Shown here: in pieces, positions 1 through 6,615 of the stretch
How the letters are laid out: each line of letters starts with the position of its first letter
Numbering within the stretch: position 1 is the first letter of the stretch
From: Planctomycetota bacterium
GTDB taxonomy: Bacteria; Planctomycetota; UBA1135; UBA2386
Direction: 5' to 3'
Assembly: GCA_020425885.1 (NCBI GenBank)
Contig: JAGQRA010000571.1
Coordinates: forward strand, 1 to 8,026
Length of the DNA: 8,026 bases
The notes under the pieces: generated by a model
What the model was told of the DNA's origin: nothing
The model's input: the letters and a program-made list of their open reading frames with translations, nothing else
The model's database searches: none
Position numbers and translations under genes: made by a program

Positions 1-63
1 CGCGACCACCGCCCGCACCGACTCGGGCACACCACCCAGCAGGTGTGGTCTGGCAACGCGCAT
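1..63 (-). CDS. Possible 5' end of a divergent gene (partial, unidentified)
   Basis: An ATG at 63-61 on the minus strand opens a frame with no stop to the window edge, giving 21 codons that begin MRVARPHLLGGVPESV. The start overlaps the ATG of the plus-strand gene at 62, so the two would be divergent. No Shine-Dalgarno-like sequence is obvious before it, and 63 bases are too few to identify a protein. In GC-rich DNA an open frame of this length is common by chance, so this is only a possibility. If it is real, the plus-strand gene more likely starts at its second ATG, at 86. Confidence 0.22.
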   Translation of the reverse strand, partial: MRVARPHLLGGVPESVRAVVA

Positions 64-715
64 GGTCGAGCACCATACTGCGACCATGCTGGAAGCGCGG
101 TGCTCTGGGCTCCGGAATCCATCGACCTGGTACCTGGGTCTCGGACTCGGACTGCTGGTGCTGAGCCTGTGGGTTCCATACCTGACCGCATCCCGTACGA
201 CGCGCCACGAGGCCCGCGCCCATTCGATCGCGCAGGCGCTGCTGGAGGCGATTCCGAATCATGGCGACCGTCTCGAGCCGGTCGATTTCGAGATCGTGCT
301 GGCGCGCTTCTTCGCGCTGGCCTCACGCGATGACGTCTTCGTCAACGATCTGGAGATCGTGACACCGCCGTTGCCGAACACGGTCATGACCCTGCGCAAC
401 AAGCACTACCTGTTCCACCTGGCCGAATCCCCACCCGACCCGAGGGAGTCTCCGAGCCGTGACGCGTTGCCGGCATACGAGGTCATGGCCTGGCCGCGGC
501 GAACGATCGGACCGGCCCACAGCGTGTTCTTCGTCCCCGAGAATGCGATGCCCTCCTACACCCGCAACCTCGCGCAGGGCTACGCGGGCGCCGGCGATGA
601 TCGCCCGGCTCCCGGCTGCGCCCAACGGCGTCAGGCCCTGTACGAGTGGACGACTTCGTACTACGGCGTCGATGATGAACGCTGGATCGCGCTGCCCTTG
701 CACGCAGGAGTGTGA
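62..715 (+). CDS. Hypothetical single-pass membrane protein
   Basis: A 217-residue protein I do not recognise. One hydrophobic segment lies at about residues 23-43 (WYLGLGLGLLVLSLWVPYLT), preceded by a short N-terminus with several charged residues and followed by a soluble part of about 170 residues. This suggests an N-terminal membrane anchor with the rest outside the cytoplasm. The layout is pseudopilin-like, but the prepilin cleavage motif (G before F/M, Glu at +5) is absent, so I do not call it a pilin. The C-terminal part is rich in aromatic residues (VFFVPENAMPSYTRNL, SYYGVDDERW), which suggests a folded domain. A second in-frame ATG at 86 would give 209 residues and keep the whole membrane segment; neither start has a good ribosome-binding site. 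The frame is also open upstream to the window edge, but without ATG, GTG or TTG. It stands alone on the plus strand and converges with the HEAT gene. Confidence 0.68.
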   Translation: MVEHHTATMLEARCSGLRNPSTWYLGLGLGLLVLSLWVPYLTASRTTRHEARAHSIAQALLEAIPNHGDRLEPVDFEIVLARFFALASRDDVFVNDLEIVTPPLPNTVMTLRNKHYLFHLAESPPDPRESPSRDALPAYEVMAWPRRTIGPAHSVFFVPENAMPSYTRNLAQGYAGAGDDRPAPGCAQRRQALYEWTTSYYGVDDERWIALPLHAGV

Positions 716-747
716 CGCACCGCGTCGACGCCGCGCGCAAGCCTGCG

Positions 748-780
748 CCAGGTGACGCCGCAGCGGCGCTGGACGCCTGG
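748..780. terminator. Candidate hairpin between convergent genes
   Basis: CCAGG at 748-752 pairs with CCTGG at 776-780, and inside it GCCG (757-760) pairs with CGGC (764-767) around the loop CAG, with an unpaired internal bulge between the two stems. It lies 32 bases after the stop of the plus-strand gene, in the gap between converging genes, where a terminator would be expected. There is no T-tract on either side, so it is not a textbook intrinsic terminator. Confidence 0.25.
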
Positions 781-800
781 GGTTCCGATTACGACGCCGT

Positions 801-813
801 GCCGCGTTGCGGC
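801..813 (-). terminator. Small hairpin just after the HEAT-like gene stop
   Basis: GCCGC (801-805), loop GTT, GCGGC (809-813) form a perfect 5-bp stem with a 3-base loop, extendable by a G-U pair. On the minus strand it begins 4 bases after the TGA of the HEAT-like gene. No T-run follows, so intrinsic termination is unproven; it could instead mark the 3' end of the mRNA after Rho-type termination. Confidence 0.25.
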
Positions 814-817
814 GACC

Positions 818-2524
818 TCAGAAATAGTCGAGCAGGAAATCGGTGAACAGGGCGCGCATTCCGGGCTGCTCGTCGAACCGGCAGTTCTTGATCCGCATCA
901 CGGTATCGATCGTGAGGTAGCTGCGCGTCAGGAGGTTGAGTGCCTCCACCCTGAGCTGAGGCGCGAGCTCGCGATCGAACAGGACCTCCTCGAGCATCGG
1001 CACGGCCTCGGCCTCGAGCTCTCGGTCCTGGCTGTCGGACACCCTGCCGATCACGGTCGGCATCAGCAGTGCGCAGCGGCCCCAGTCGGACTTGGGCAGG
1101 TCGCGAAAGGCGTCGAAGATCACCCGCTCGGAGCCGCGCACGTTCATCAACATCAGCGGGAGATAGTTGCGCGTCGTCAGCCTGCCGTTGGGGCCGGAGT
1201 GGTCGACCAGCCGCTCGGGACCCCGGAACAGCTCCACCATCGCCTTGGCCGACTCCTCGCAATTCAGCACGGCCAGTGACTGCAGGAACGGTCGACCCTC
1301 GCCTTCCGGGGCATTGCGGAAGCGCTCGACGAAGATCGGTACGGCCCGCGGGTCGGCGGTCGCGCCGAGCAGGCTGAGCGTCATCTGCAGGCGGGTACCG
1401 GTCGCCGTTGCCACATCCTCGAGCAGGGCGGTCGCGATCTCCGTTCGCCCGCGCCGCGTCAGCTCGCGCACCGCGAGGCTCTTGGTCTCCCACGCCTCGT
1501 CTGGCTGGCTGAGCAGCTCGTAGACGTCGGCGGCGTCGTCGCCTTCGACGAGCATCAGCGCCTTCGCCAGTTCGAAGCGGATACCGGGGCGCGGATGGCT
1601 CGACAACCGCAGCAGGCTGTCGCGCAGATCGCCGAGCTCGCCGATGGTGCAGTGCTTGACCGCCAGCGCCAGCGTGCCCATGTCCTCGCCATCGAGGGCC
1701 TCGCGCAGCCAGGTCGTACCGGCGGTGTCGCCGACTGCATGCAGGACACCGGCGATGATCGCCTTGAATTCGCCAACGGCCTCATGCCAGCGTCCGCGCA
1801 GGATCTCGGCTGCCTGGGCGACGGGGAGCTTCAGCGTCGCGGCGAGGACCTCATCGCGGATGGCGGCCGGCAGATTGGCCATCATCTGTTGGCGGAAGAG
1901 CGGCACCACCTCGTCAGGCAGCCGCTTCCGCACGGCATCGAGCCAGGCCTGCCGGGCGCGCGACTCCATTCGCGGCCACATCGAGGCCAGTCGGGCCAGC
2001 GTCGCCGGTTTGCTCGACCGGGCCAGCGCGCCGAGCGCCGCGCGGCGGATGCCCTCGTTGTTGTGCTCGAGAGCCCGCTGCAGCGCCTCGTCGAACGCCG
2101 GATTGGCCATGCGCCCCATGGCCTCGACACAGTTGCGCACCATGTCCTGCATGCTCGGATCGCCGAAGTGGCGGTCCATGGCTTCGATCAGCGGCTCGAC
2201 CATCTCCTCGGGACCGTCCCAGAAGAACTCCGTCGCGGTCTGCCAGGTCTCACGGCGGCCGGCGCCCTGGAGATTGGCCACGATGTGCTCCCTGACCTGG
2301 CGCCGGGTGCGATCGTATTCGAGCCCGTGCCGATTCGGATACTCGAGCGCTACCGGGAAGTCGGCGTAGAAAGGTTGCAGCGAATAGGGGTTCTGCGGCT
2401 GCTTCGACGCCACCGGGCCCCGGCTGTCGGCCCCCTGGCCAGCCGCGTCGAGTGACTGCCCTGCCGCCAGCGAGGAGAGGCACGACAGCAACGCTGAGAT
2501 CAGAGCAGAGGACGAGATGCGCAT
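818..2524 (-). CDS. Exported HEAT-repeat-like alpha-helical protein
   Basis: A 568-residue protein with a Sec-type signal peptide: Met-Arg, then a hydrophobic Ser/Ala/Leu stretch (residues 3-21) and a probable cleavage near AAG-Q (about residue 22). The start at the ATG at 2524 is chosen because it leads directly into this signal. A linker (about 23-45) leads into a mature protein that looks almost entirely helical. From about residue 105 to 540 it shows recurring helix pairs typical of HEAT or armadillo-like solenoids, for example EGIRRAALGALARSSKPATL (158-177), RPGIRFELAKALML (312-325) and LRVEALNLLTRSYL (524-537). Solenoids of this kind usually bind proteins; I see no catalytic motif, so the partner is unknown. 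It is probably periplasmic. It follows the TolC-family gene on the same strand after 106 bases, so co-transcription is possible but two hairpins lie between them. The repeat call is by eye; a profile search would settle it. Confidence 0.75.
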   Translation of the reverse strand: MRISSSALISALLSCLSSLAAGQSLDAAGQGADSRGPVASKQPQNPYSLQPFYADFPVALEYPNRHGLEYDRTRRQVREHIVANLQGAGRRETWQTATEFFWDGPEEMVEPLIEAMDRHFGDPSMQDMVRNCVEAMGRMANPAFDEALQRALEHNNEGIRRAALGALARSSKPATLARLASMWPRMESRARQAWLDAVRKRLPDEVVPLFRQQMMANLPAAIRDEVLAATLKLPVAQAAEILRGRWHEAVGEFKAIIAGVLHAVGDTAGTTWLREALDGEDMGTLALAVKHCTIGELGDLRDSLLRLSSHPRPGIRFELAKALMLVEGDDAADVYELLSQPDEAWETKSLAVRELTRRGRTEIATALLEDVATATGTRLQMTLSLLGATADPRAVPIFVERFRNAPEGEGRPFLQSLAVLNCEESAKAMVELFRGPERLVDHSGPNGRLTTRNYLPLMLMNVRGSERVIFDAFRDLPKSDWGRCALLMPTVIGRVSDSQDRELEAEAVPMLEEVLFDRELAPQLRVEALNLLTRSYLTIDTVMRIKNCRFDEQPGMRALFTDFLLDYF

Positions 2525-2568
2525 CGGCAGTTTGGATTAGCTCGGCAGGTTCGGGGCGTCACAGGCAA

Positions 2569-2586
2569 ATCCCGAAGCGGCGGGAT
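2569..2586 (-). terminator. Hairpin with short T-run between tolC-like and HEAT-like genes
   Basis: ATCCCG (2569-2574), a 6-base loop, and CGGGAT (2581-2586) form a perfect 6-bp stem. Read on the minus strand the stem is followed by TTTG (the last stem T plus two more T's, then G), the closest thing to an intrinsic terminator in the window. It lies 45 bases downstream of the TolC-family stop and 45 bases before the HEAT-like start, so it may end or attenuate transcription between them. The T-run is short and the stem modest. Confidence 0.33.
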
Positions 2587-2623
2587 CTGGCCGTTGGCAC
2601 GAACGCGGCAGGTTGGCAGGACT

Positions 2624-2639
2624 CCCCGAATCATCGGGG
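2624..2639 (-). repeat. Perfect inverted repeat spanning the tolC-like stop codon
   Basis: CCCCGA (2624-2629), loop ATCA, TCGGGG (2634-2639) is a perfect 6-bp, GC-rich inverted repeat. The TGA of the TolC-family gene (2633-2631) falls in its loop. There is no T-run after it. It may stabilise the 3' end of the message or help termination, or simply be chance in GC-rich DNA. Confidence 0.4.
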
Positions 2640-4235
2640 CGCGGCCAGGATGCCTTGCACGAACAACAATCGGCTCTCGGCCACGCGGTAGTCGAGCTGG
2701 TTGCGCAAATGTCTGGTGCGGGCCTCGCTGAGGTCCTGATTGCGTCGTTGCACCTCGAACGCCGTCGAGGCGCCGACCAGCAGCTTGACCTTCTCGGTAT
2801 CGAGATTGGTGGCGGCCAGGCGCACGGACTCGCCGCTGGCACGGATGCTCTCGGCCAGGCTGTTCAGGTTGCGGGCGGCCTGGCGCACCTCGCGCGTCGC
2901 CTCGAGGGTCGCGGCGTGGAGTTGGCGGCGCCTGCGCTCGACCTCGAGCTCGGCACGGGTCCGCGCCGCTCGGGCGGCATTGTTGCCGAGCGGCAGCGAG
3001 AACTCGAGGCCGACGGACCAGTCCGGGTATTGGGCCTCGGTGGCATCGCGCCATGCCTGATGGAACTGATCCCGGGCGCCGTCACTGGACCAGGCGCCGA
3101 TCAGGTCGAGGCTGGGCAGCGCGTCGCTGCTCGCCTGCTCGAGCGCGACCTCGGCCTGGGCGACCTGGCTGCGCAGACTGCTGAGGTCCGGCCGGTTGGC
3201 CAGCGCCACGCCGACGAGCGGTTCGTAGGCGCGCTTCTCGGTGCTCGGCTCGACCGTCATGTCGCTGATCGGGCGCAGGTTCACGCGCCAGAAGTCCGGG
3301 CTGGCGGCGTCGAACAGCAGCCGGCGGAGATCGTCCTCCCGTGTTCGGATCTCGTTCTCGGCGGTGATCAGCTCCTCCTGACGGCGCGCCACCTCGGCCT
3401 CGTCGGCGACGCGATCGCGCGGCGCCAGATCGCGCACCCGGATGCGCTCCGCGGTGATCCGCAGCTGCTCCTTGGCGACGTCGAGGGCCGACATCACGAC
3501 CCGCCAGTTCTCACGCGAGTAGACCAGCTCCCAATAGGCCTCGACGATGCCCTGCAACGTGTCCTGCACCGTCGAGTCGAAGTCGTGCCTCGCCTGGTTG
3601 TGGACGAAGCTCGCGAGGTTGACCGAGGCGAGGTTGTAGTCGGTCCAGGCACCGCGCAACAATGGCTGGCGGTAGCTCGCCGACCACTCGGAGGTGAACA
3701 GCTTGTCCGGGAACGCGTTCGACCCGGAGGTGACGAATCGCGCCGGGCGGTAGGAGAGGTCGAACAGTCCGCCAGTGATCATGCGCTGACGCCAACCGAT
3801 CGCGCCATCGAGCGTGACCTGCGAGTTGGACGGTTGGAAATCACTGCGACGCGGTGAGTCGGCCTCGCCGTAGTTGCCGTTCACGTACAGCTCGGGTTCG
3901 AAGCCGGCCTCGGCGAACAACATGTCGAGCCGAGCCTGCTCCGGCAGCAGTTCCGCGGCACTGAGGTCGACGTTCTGGGTGCGTCCCATGCGCAAAGCGT
4001 CGTCGAGGGTCAGAACCCGGATCGGCGCACCACGGTCATCGGCCTCGGCGTCGACCGGAACCGGCGGCTCGACCCGGGCAGGCGGCTGTGGATCCTGTCG
4101 CTGCGGATCCGGTCCCTTGGTCGGTTCACCCTGCGGCGGCTCGATCGGGTCCCGCTCCTTGCCGGTCTCCTGCGCGGGGAGCAAACCGATGCAAACTGCC
4201 GGAATGAGAACCTTGAGTTTGGAGCTTAGCTTCAT
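2631..4235 (-). CDS. TolC-family outer membrane efflux/secretion channel protein
   Basis: A 534-residue outer membrane factor, the trimeric channel that links inner-membrane pumps or secretion systems to the outside. The ATG at 4235 is preferred because it begins a clean signal peptide (MKLSSKLKVL then a hydrophobic run to PAQ at about 20-22); a GTG at 4319 would add 28 residues that bury it. Next come a Pro-rich charged linker (about 32-60) and two OEP repeats: about 74-307, starting with TLDDALRMGRTQNVDL and holding the beta-strand residues 115-190 and the long coiled helices 205-305, and about 340-530, with SVGLEFSLPLGNNAARAAR (407-425) matching the conserved second-half strand-to-helix turn. 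There is no lipobox, so it is not lipid-anchored. No adaptor (HlyD/MFP) or pump gene is adjacent, so its partner must be encoded elsewhere. It follows the sigma partner gene after about 99 bases and has no evident Shine-Dalgarno sequence. Confidence 0.9.
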   Translation of the reverse strand: MKLSSKLKVLIPAVCIGLLPAQETGKERDPIEPPQGEPTKGPDPQRQDPQPPARVEPPVPVDAEADDRGAPIRVLTLDDALRMGRTQNVDLSAAELLPEQARLDMLFAEAGFEPELYVNGNYGEADSPRRSDFQPSNSQVTLDGAIGWRQRMITGGLFDLSYRPARFVTSGSNAFPDKLFTSEWSASYRQPLLRGAWTDYNLASVNLASFVHNQARHDFDSTVQDTLQGIVEAYWELVYSRENWRVVMSALDVAKEQLRITAERIRVRDLAPRDRVADEAEVARRQEELITAENEIRTREDDLRRLLFDAASPDFWRVNLRPISDMTVEPSTEKRAYEPLVGVALANRPDLSSLRSQVAQAEVALEQASSDALPSLDLIGAWSSDGARDQFHQAWRDATEAQYPDWSVGLEFSLPLGNNAARAARTRAELEVERRRRQLHAATLEATREVRQAARNLNSLAESIRASGESVRLAATNLDTEKVKLLVGASTAFEVQRRNQDLSEARTRHLRNQLDYRVAESRLLFVQGILAAPR

Positions 4236-4334
4236 GACCGCCGCGCAGTGAAGGCGTCGCAGAACGTAGCTCTTGCTCTGATCGATGCCCAGGAAGAACC
4301 AGCGGCGATGATGTGGCACTTCGGCCGGGTCGGA

Positions 4335-5930
4335 CTACTCGCCGGTGACGAAGCGCTCGAGTGACTCGGCGCGCCACGCGGCGAAGTTGCTGGCCAGGCT
4401 GAGACACAGTCCCGCTCGCGCCACCAGCCCTTCGGGGTCGGGCAGGATCACGAGCTGCCGCAGCTCACGCTGCAACCTCGTGAATCCGCTGCGACCCGGT
4501 TCGATTCCCCAGGCGATCTGATGCACCGTGACGTAGTCGGGTGCCAGGCGCGCCGGTTTCCAGCGCCGCAACTGCAGCACCAGTCCATCGCGCTCGCGAT
4601 CGGACAACAGATCGCCGAAGCCATACAGCATGGCCGCCAGTCGATCCGGGCCGTCGAGCTCGACATCACACCGTTGCTTCAACTCGCCGAGCAACAGCCG
4701 CCGGACGAATTCGCAGCGCCCGGCGTCGAGCCCGAGCGCCGGCAGCATCGCCAGCGCATGCCCGGCGTCGCCGAGGATGCCGTTGCCGACCTGTCCGCTC
4801 AGCAGATAGGGCCGCCGTCGCTGCCAGGAATCCTCGTCGGCAACCATCACCGCGTCGATCACGCTGCGGCCGGCGGCCACGATCTCGGGCATCGGACGCC
4901 CCTGCACCGCGGACGATTCGACGAGTGCCGCCAGCGCCAGGATGCGCTCGTCGCCGAACGACGACGGCAGGCGCTCGCAGAGCCAGTCGCTGGCCGCGGT
5001 GAACGCGCGTTGCCGAACCCCGGGTGAGACCCCGGCGGCGATCAGCGCGCGGACTGCGAACGCGACCTCGCGCACCGAGCGTCGATCGTCGGCGACGCCA
5101 CCGAGAGACAGCTCCTCGGCGATCGCATTGGCCAAGGTCTGGACCCGCTCGTCGGCTGCCAGCATCGCGCCCTCGCTGCGCAACGCGCGCAAGCGGATCT
5201 CCCGATGCGTGCGCAGCTCGTGATCGAGTCGCCGAATGGCGAGAGAATTGCGCGGACTGAGCCAGCTGTCGAGCGGATCGCGCATCGCGTGCACCGCCGA
5301 ATCCAACGCCGCGGTCAGCTCGGTGGCGGACTCGATCTCGAAGCGCCGTCGCATCGCATCGATGGCCTCGAGGCGGGCCAGCTCGGCGGTGGTCGGGACG
5401 ACATTGGTCGGGACGGCGTTGCCGTTTGCCGCCCCTGCCATGGCCTCGGCCCCTGGCTCGGCCTCCGCTGCCGTCTGCTGCTCGGCTGCCGCCAGGGACT
5501 CGGCATCGCCAACCGAACCGGATGCTGCGGCGGCGGGCAACGCGGCGAATTCGACCCGGGTCGAGCCGGTGTCCTGACATGCCCCGTGCAACCACGTCGC
5601 CGCCCCGAAGGCGATCGCCGCGGCGGCCGCGGCCAACAACCACGGCAAGCGTCGCGGTGGACTCGGCTGCCGCCGTTCTGCGCGTAGCACGACCGAATAG
5701 AGCTTGCCGGCGTAGCCGGGACTCGGATCCGTGCGAACGGTCCGCAGCCGCTCGAGCAGCGTGACCGTGTCGGCCATGTCGAGCGCCATCGTCGGGTCGC
5801 TCGCGATCCGACCGCGAAGGGCGGCCAGCTCATCGGCGGTGCCCTGCTCGAGCAGCAGGTCGATCGCCTGCAGATCGGCGGCGTTGCCGCGATCGTCGGC
5901 CAATTCCTCGGATCCCCGGTTCGAACTCAT
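4335..5930 (-). CDS. Probable membrane anti-sigma/sensor partner of the ECF sigma factor
   Basis: A 531-residue protein. Residues 1-94 form a cytoplasmic, helical, acidic domain (AIDLLLEQGTADELAALRG around 22-40; DMADTVTLLERLR at 51-63). One membrane segment follows at about 95-116, very Ala-rich, then a low-complexity Ala/Glu/Gly linker (about 130-180) and an extracytoplasmic helical region (about 180-531). This is the layout of single-pass anti-sigma factors. Its ATG overlaps the sigma gene stop as ATGA, so the two are translationally coupled, which is typical of sigma/anti-sigma pairs. The HxxxCxxC zinc motif of ZAS-type anti-sigma factors is absent, and I recognise no FecR or protease motif. 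The C-terminal region, with motifs such as HQIAWGIEPGRSGF (471-484), belongs to no family I can name. The anti-sigma role is therefore inferred from position and topology; a sigma-controlled effector is the main alternative. Confidence 0.65.
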   Translation of the reverse strand: MSSNRGSEELADDRGNAADLQAIDLLLEQGTADELAALRGRIASDPTMALDMADTVTLLERLRTVRTDPSPGYAGKLYSVVLRAERRQPSPPRRLPWLLAAAAAAIAFGAATWLHGACQDTGSTRVEFAALPAAAASGSVGDAESLAAAEQQTAAEAEPGAEAMAGAANGNAVPTNVVPTTAELARLEAIDAMRRRFEIESATELTAALDSAVHAMRDPLDSWLSPRNSLAIRRLDHELRTHREIRLRALRSEGAMLAADERVQTLANAIAEELSLGGVADDRRSVREVAFAVRALIAAGVSPGVRQRAFTAASDWLCERLPSSFGDERILALAALVESSAVQGRPMPEIVAAGRSVIDAVMVADEDSWQRRRPYLLSGQVGNGILGDAGHALAMLPALGLDAGRCEFVRRLLLGELKQRCDVELDGPDRLAAMLYGFGDLLSDRERDGLVLQLRRWKPARLAPDYVTVHQIAWGIEPGRSGFTRLQRELRQLVILPDPEGLVARAGLCLSLASNFAAWRAESLERFVTGE

Positions 5931-6562
5931 CCCAGCCCCCCGACTCTCCGGCCCTGGTTGCTGCCAGCCCCTTCGTCATCATGGCCCAGCATCTGCTTCA
6001 GGGCCTGGACCGCGTTGTGCATCCGGGATTTCACCGTTCCGACCGGGATGCCGAGCAGATCACTGATCTCGGCGTACGGTCGTTCCTGATAGACGGCGAG
6101 TTCGAACACCAGGCGGTGCGGCTCCGTCAGGCTTTCGAGGGCGCTGCGCAACGCATCGCGCTCCTCGTTGTCCGACAGCTTCTCCGCCGGCGTCGGCTCG
6201 TGCCCGGCGTGGTCGAAGCTGCGTCCGGTCTCGCCGCCGGGCAGCAGGACCTGGTCGATCGAGTGGAAGCGGGGCCTTGGCCGCATCGCCCGGTAGTGAT
6301 CGATCCACAGGTTGGTGGCCACGCGGTAGACGAAGGTGACCATCTTGCCCTCGGGCCGGTAGCGCTTGCAGCCGAGCAGCAGCTTGAGGAACAGGTCCTG
6401 CGCCAGGTCCTCGGCCCGATCGCGGTCCCAGCAGAGCCGGAAGAAGAACTGCACGATCCGGTCGCGGTAGAGATCGACCAGCTGGCGGAAGGCCTGCTTG
6501 TCACCTTCGCGGTAGCGCGCGAGGTAGTCGATTTCGTTGCCGATCGGGACTGGTTGCTTCAA
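5927..6562 (-). CDS. ECF-type RNA polymerase sigma-70 factor
   Basis: A 211-residue sigma factor that redirects RNA polymerase to a stress or envelope regulon. Region 2 spans about residues 13-93: YLARYREGDKQAFRQLVDLY (core binding), DRAEDLAQDLFLKLL (48-62) and the -10 recognition helix YRVATNLWIDHYR (79-91). Region 4 spans about 139-192, with the helix-turn-helix YAEISDLLGIPVGTVKSRM (163-181) for -35 binding. Regions 1 and 3 are missing, which defines the ECF class. The start is TTG at 6562: in-frame TGA occurs 24 bases further upstream, no other start codon lies between, and region 2 begins only 12 residues in, so a later start would destroy it. A GGAGA sequence 10 bases before the TTG is the likely ribosome-binding site but is held in a hairpin. 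The stop overlaps the next gene as ATGA. A tail after residue 193 is Gly/Arg-rich and probably disordered. Confidence 0.95.
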   Translation of the reverse strand: MKQPVPIGNEIDYLARYREGDKQAFRQLVDLYRDRIVQFFFRLCWDRDRAEDLAQDLFLKLLLGCKRYRPEGKMVTFVYRVATNLWIDHYRAMRPRPRFHSIDQVLLPGGETGRSFDHAGHEPTPAEKLSDNEERDALRSALESLTEPHRLVFELAVYQERPYAEISDLLGIPVGTVKSRMHNAVQALKQMLGHDDEGAGSNQGRRVGGLG

Positions 6563-6564
6563 GG

Positions 6565-6579
6565 CTCGGATTCTCCGAG
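6565..6579 (-). promoter_or_regulatory. Hairpin enclosing the sigma gene ribosome-binding site
   Basis: CTCGGA (6565-6570), loop TTC, TCCGAG (6574-6579) is a perfect 15-base inverted repeat. On the minus strand it reads CTCGGAGAATCCGAG, ends 2 bases before the TTG start, and contains the only Shine-Dalgarno-like sequence (GGAGA) in its 5' arm and loop. Folded in RNA it would hide the ribosome-binding site; as DNA the same palindrome could be a repressor operator. Either reading is inference. Confidence 0.45.
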
Positions 6580-6615
6580 AGGGACGTCATGCCAACGACG
6601 GCGCCGGCCCCGGGT

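Noticed and set aside
1595..2455. A 286-codon open frame on the plus strand, antisense to the HEAT-like gene
   Set aside because: Antisense to a gene with a clear signal peptide and repeat structure; the composition is that of a GC-rich mirror frame.
2613..3857. A 414-codon open frame on the plus strand, antisense to the TolC-family gene
   Set aside because: It is a shadow frame: the minus strand encodes an unmistakable TolC-family protein, and the antisense translation is biased toward Leu, Gly, Arg and Ala with no recognisable domain or signal.
4236..4319. N-terminal extension of the TolC-family protein from a GTG at 4319
   Set aside because: The 28 extra residues precede a complete signal peptide beginning at the ATG at 4235, which would then be internal and non-functional.
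4666..5643. A 325-codon open frame in another minus-strand frame inside the sigma partner gene
   Set aside because: Its translation is extremely Arg/Gly-rich with no domains, while the overlapping frame has a coherent membrane topology and an ATGA link to the sigma gene.
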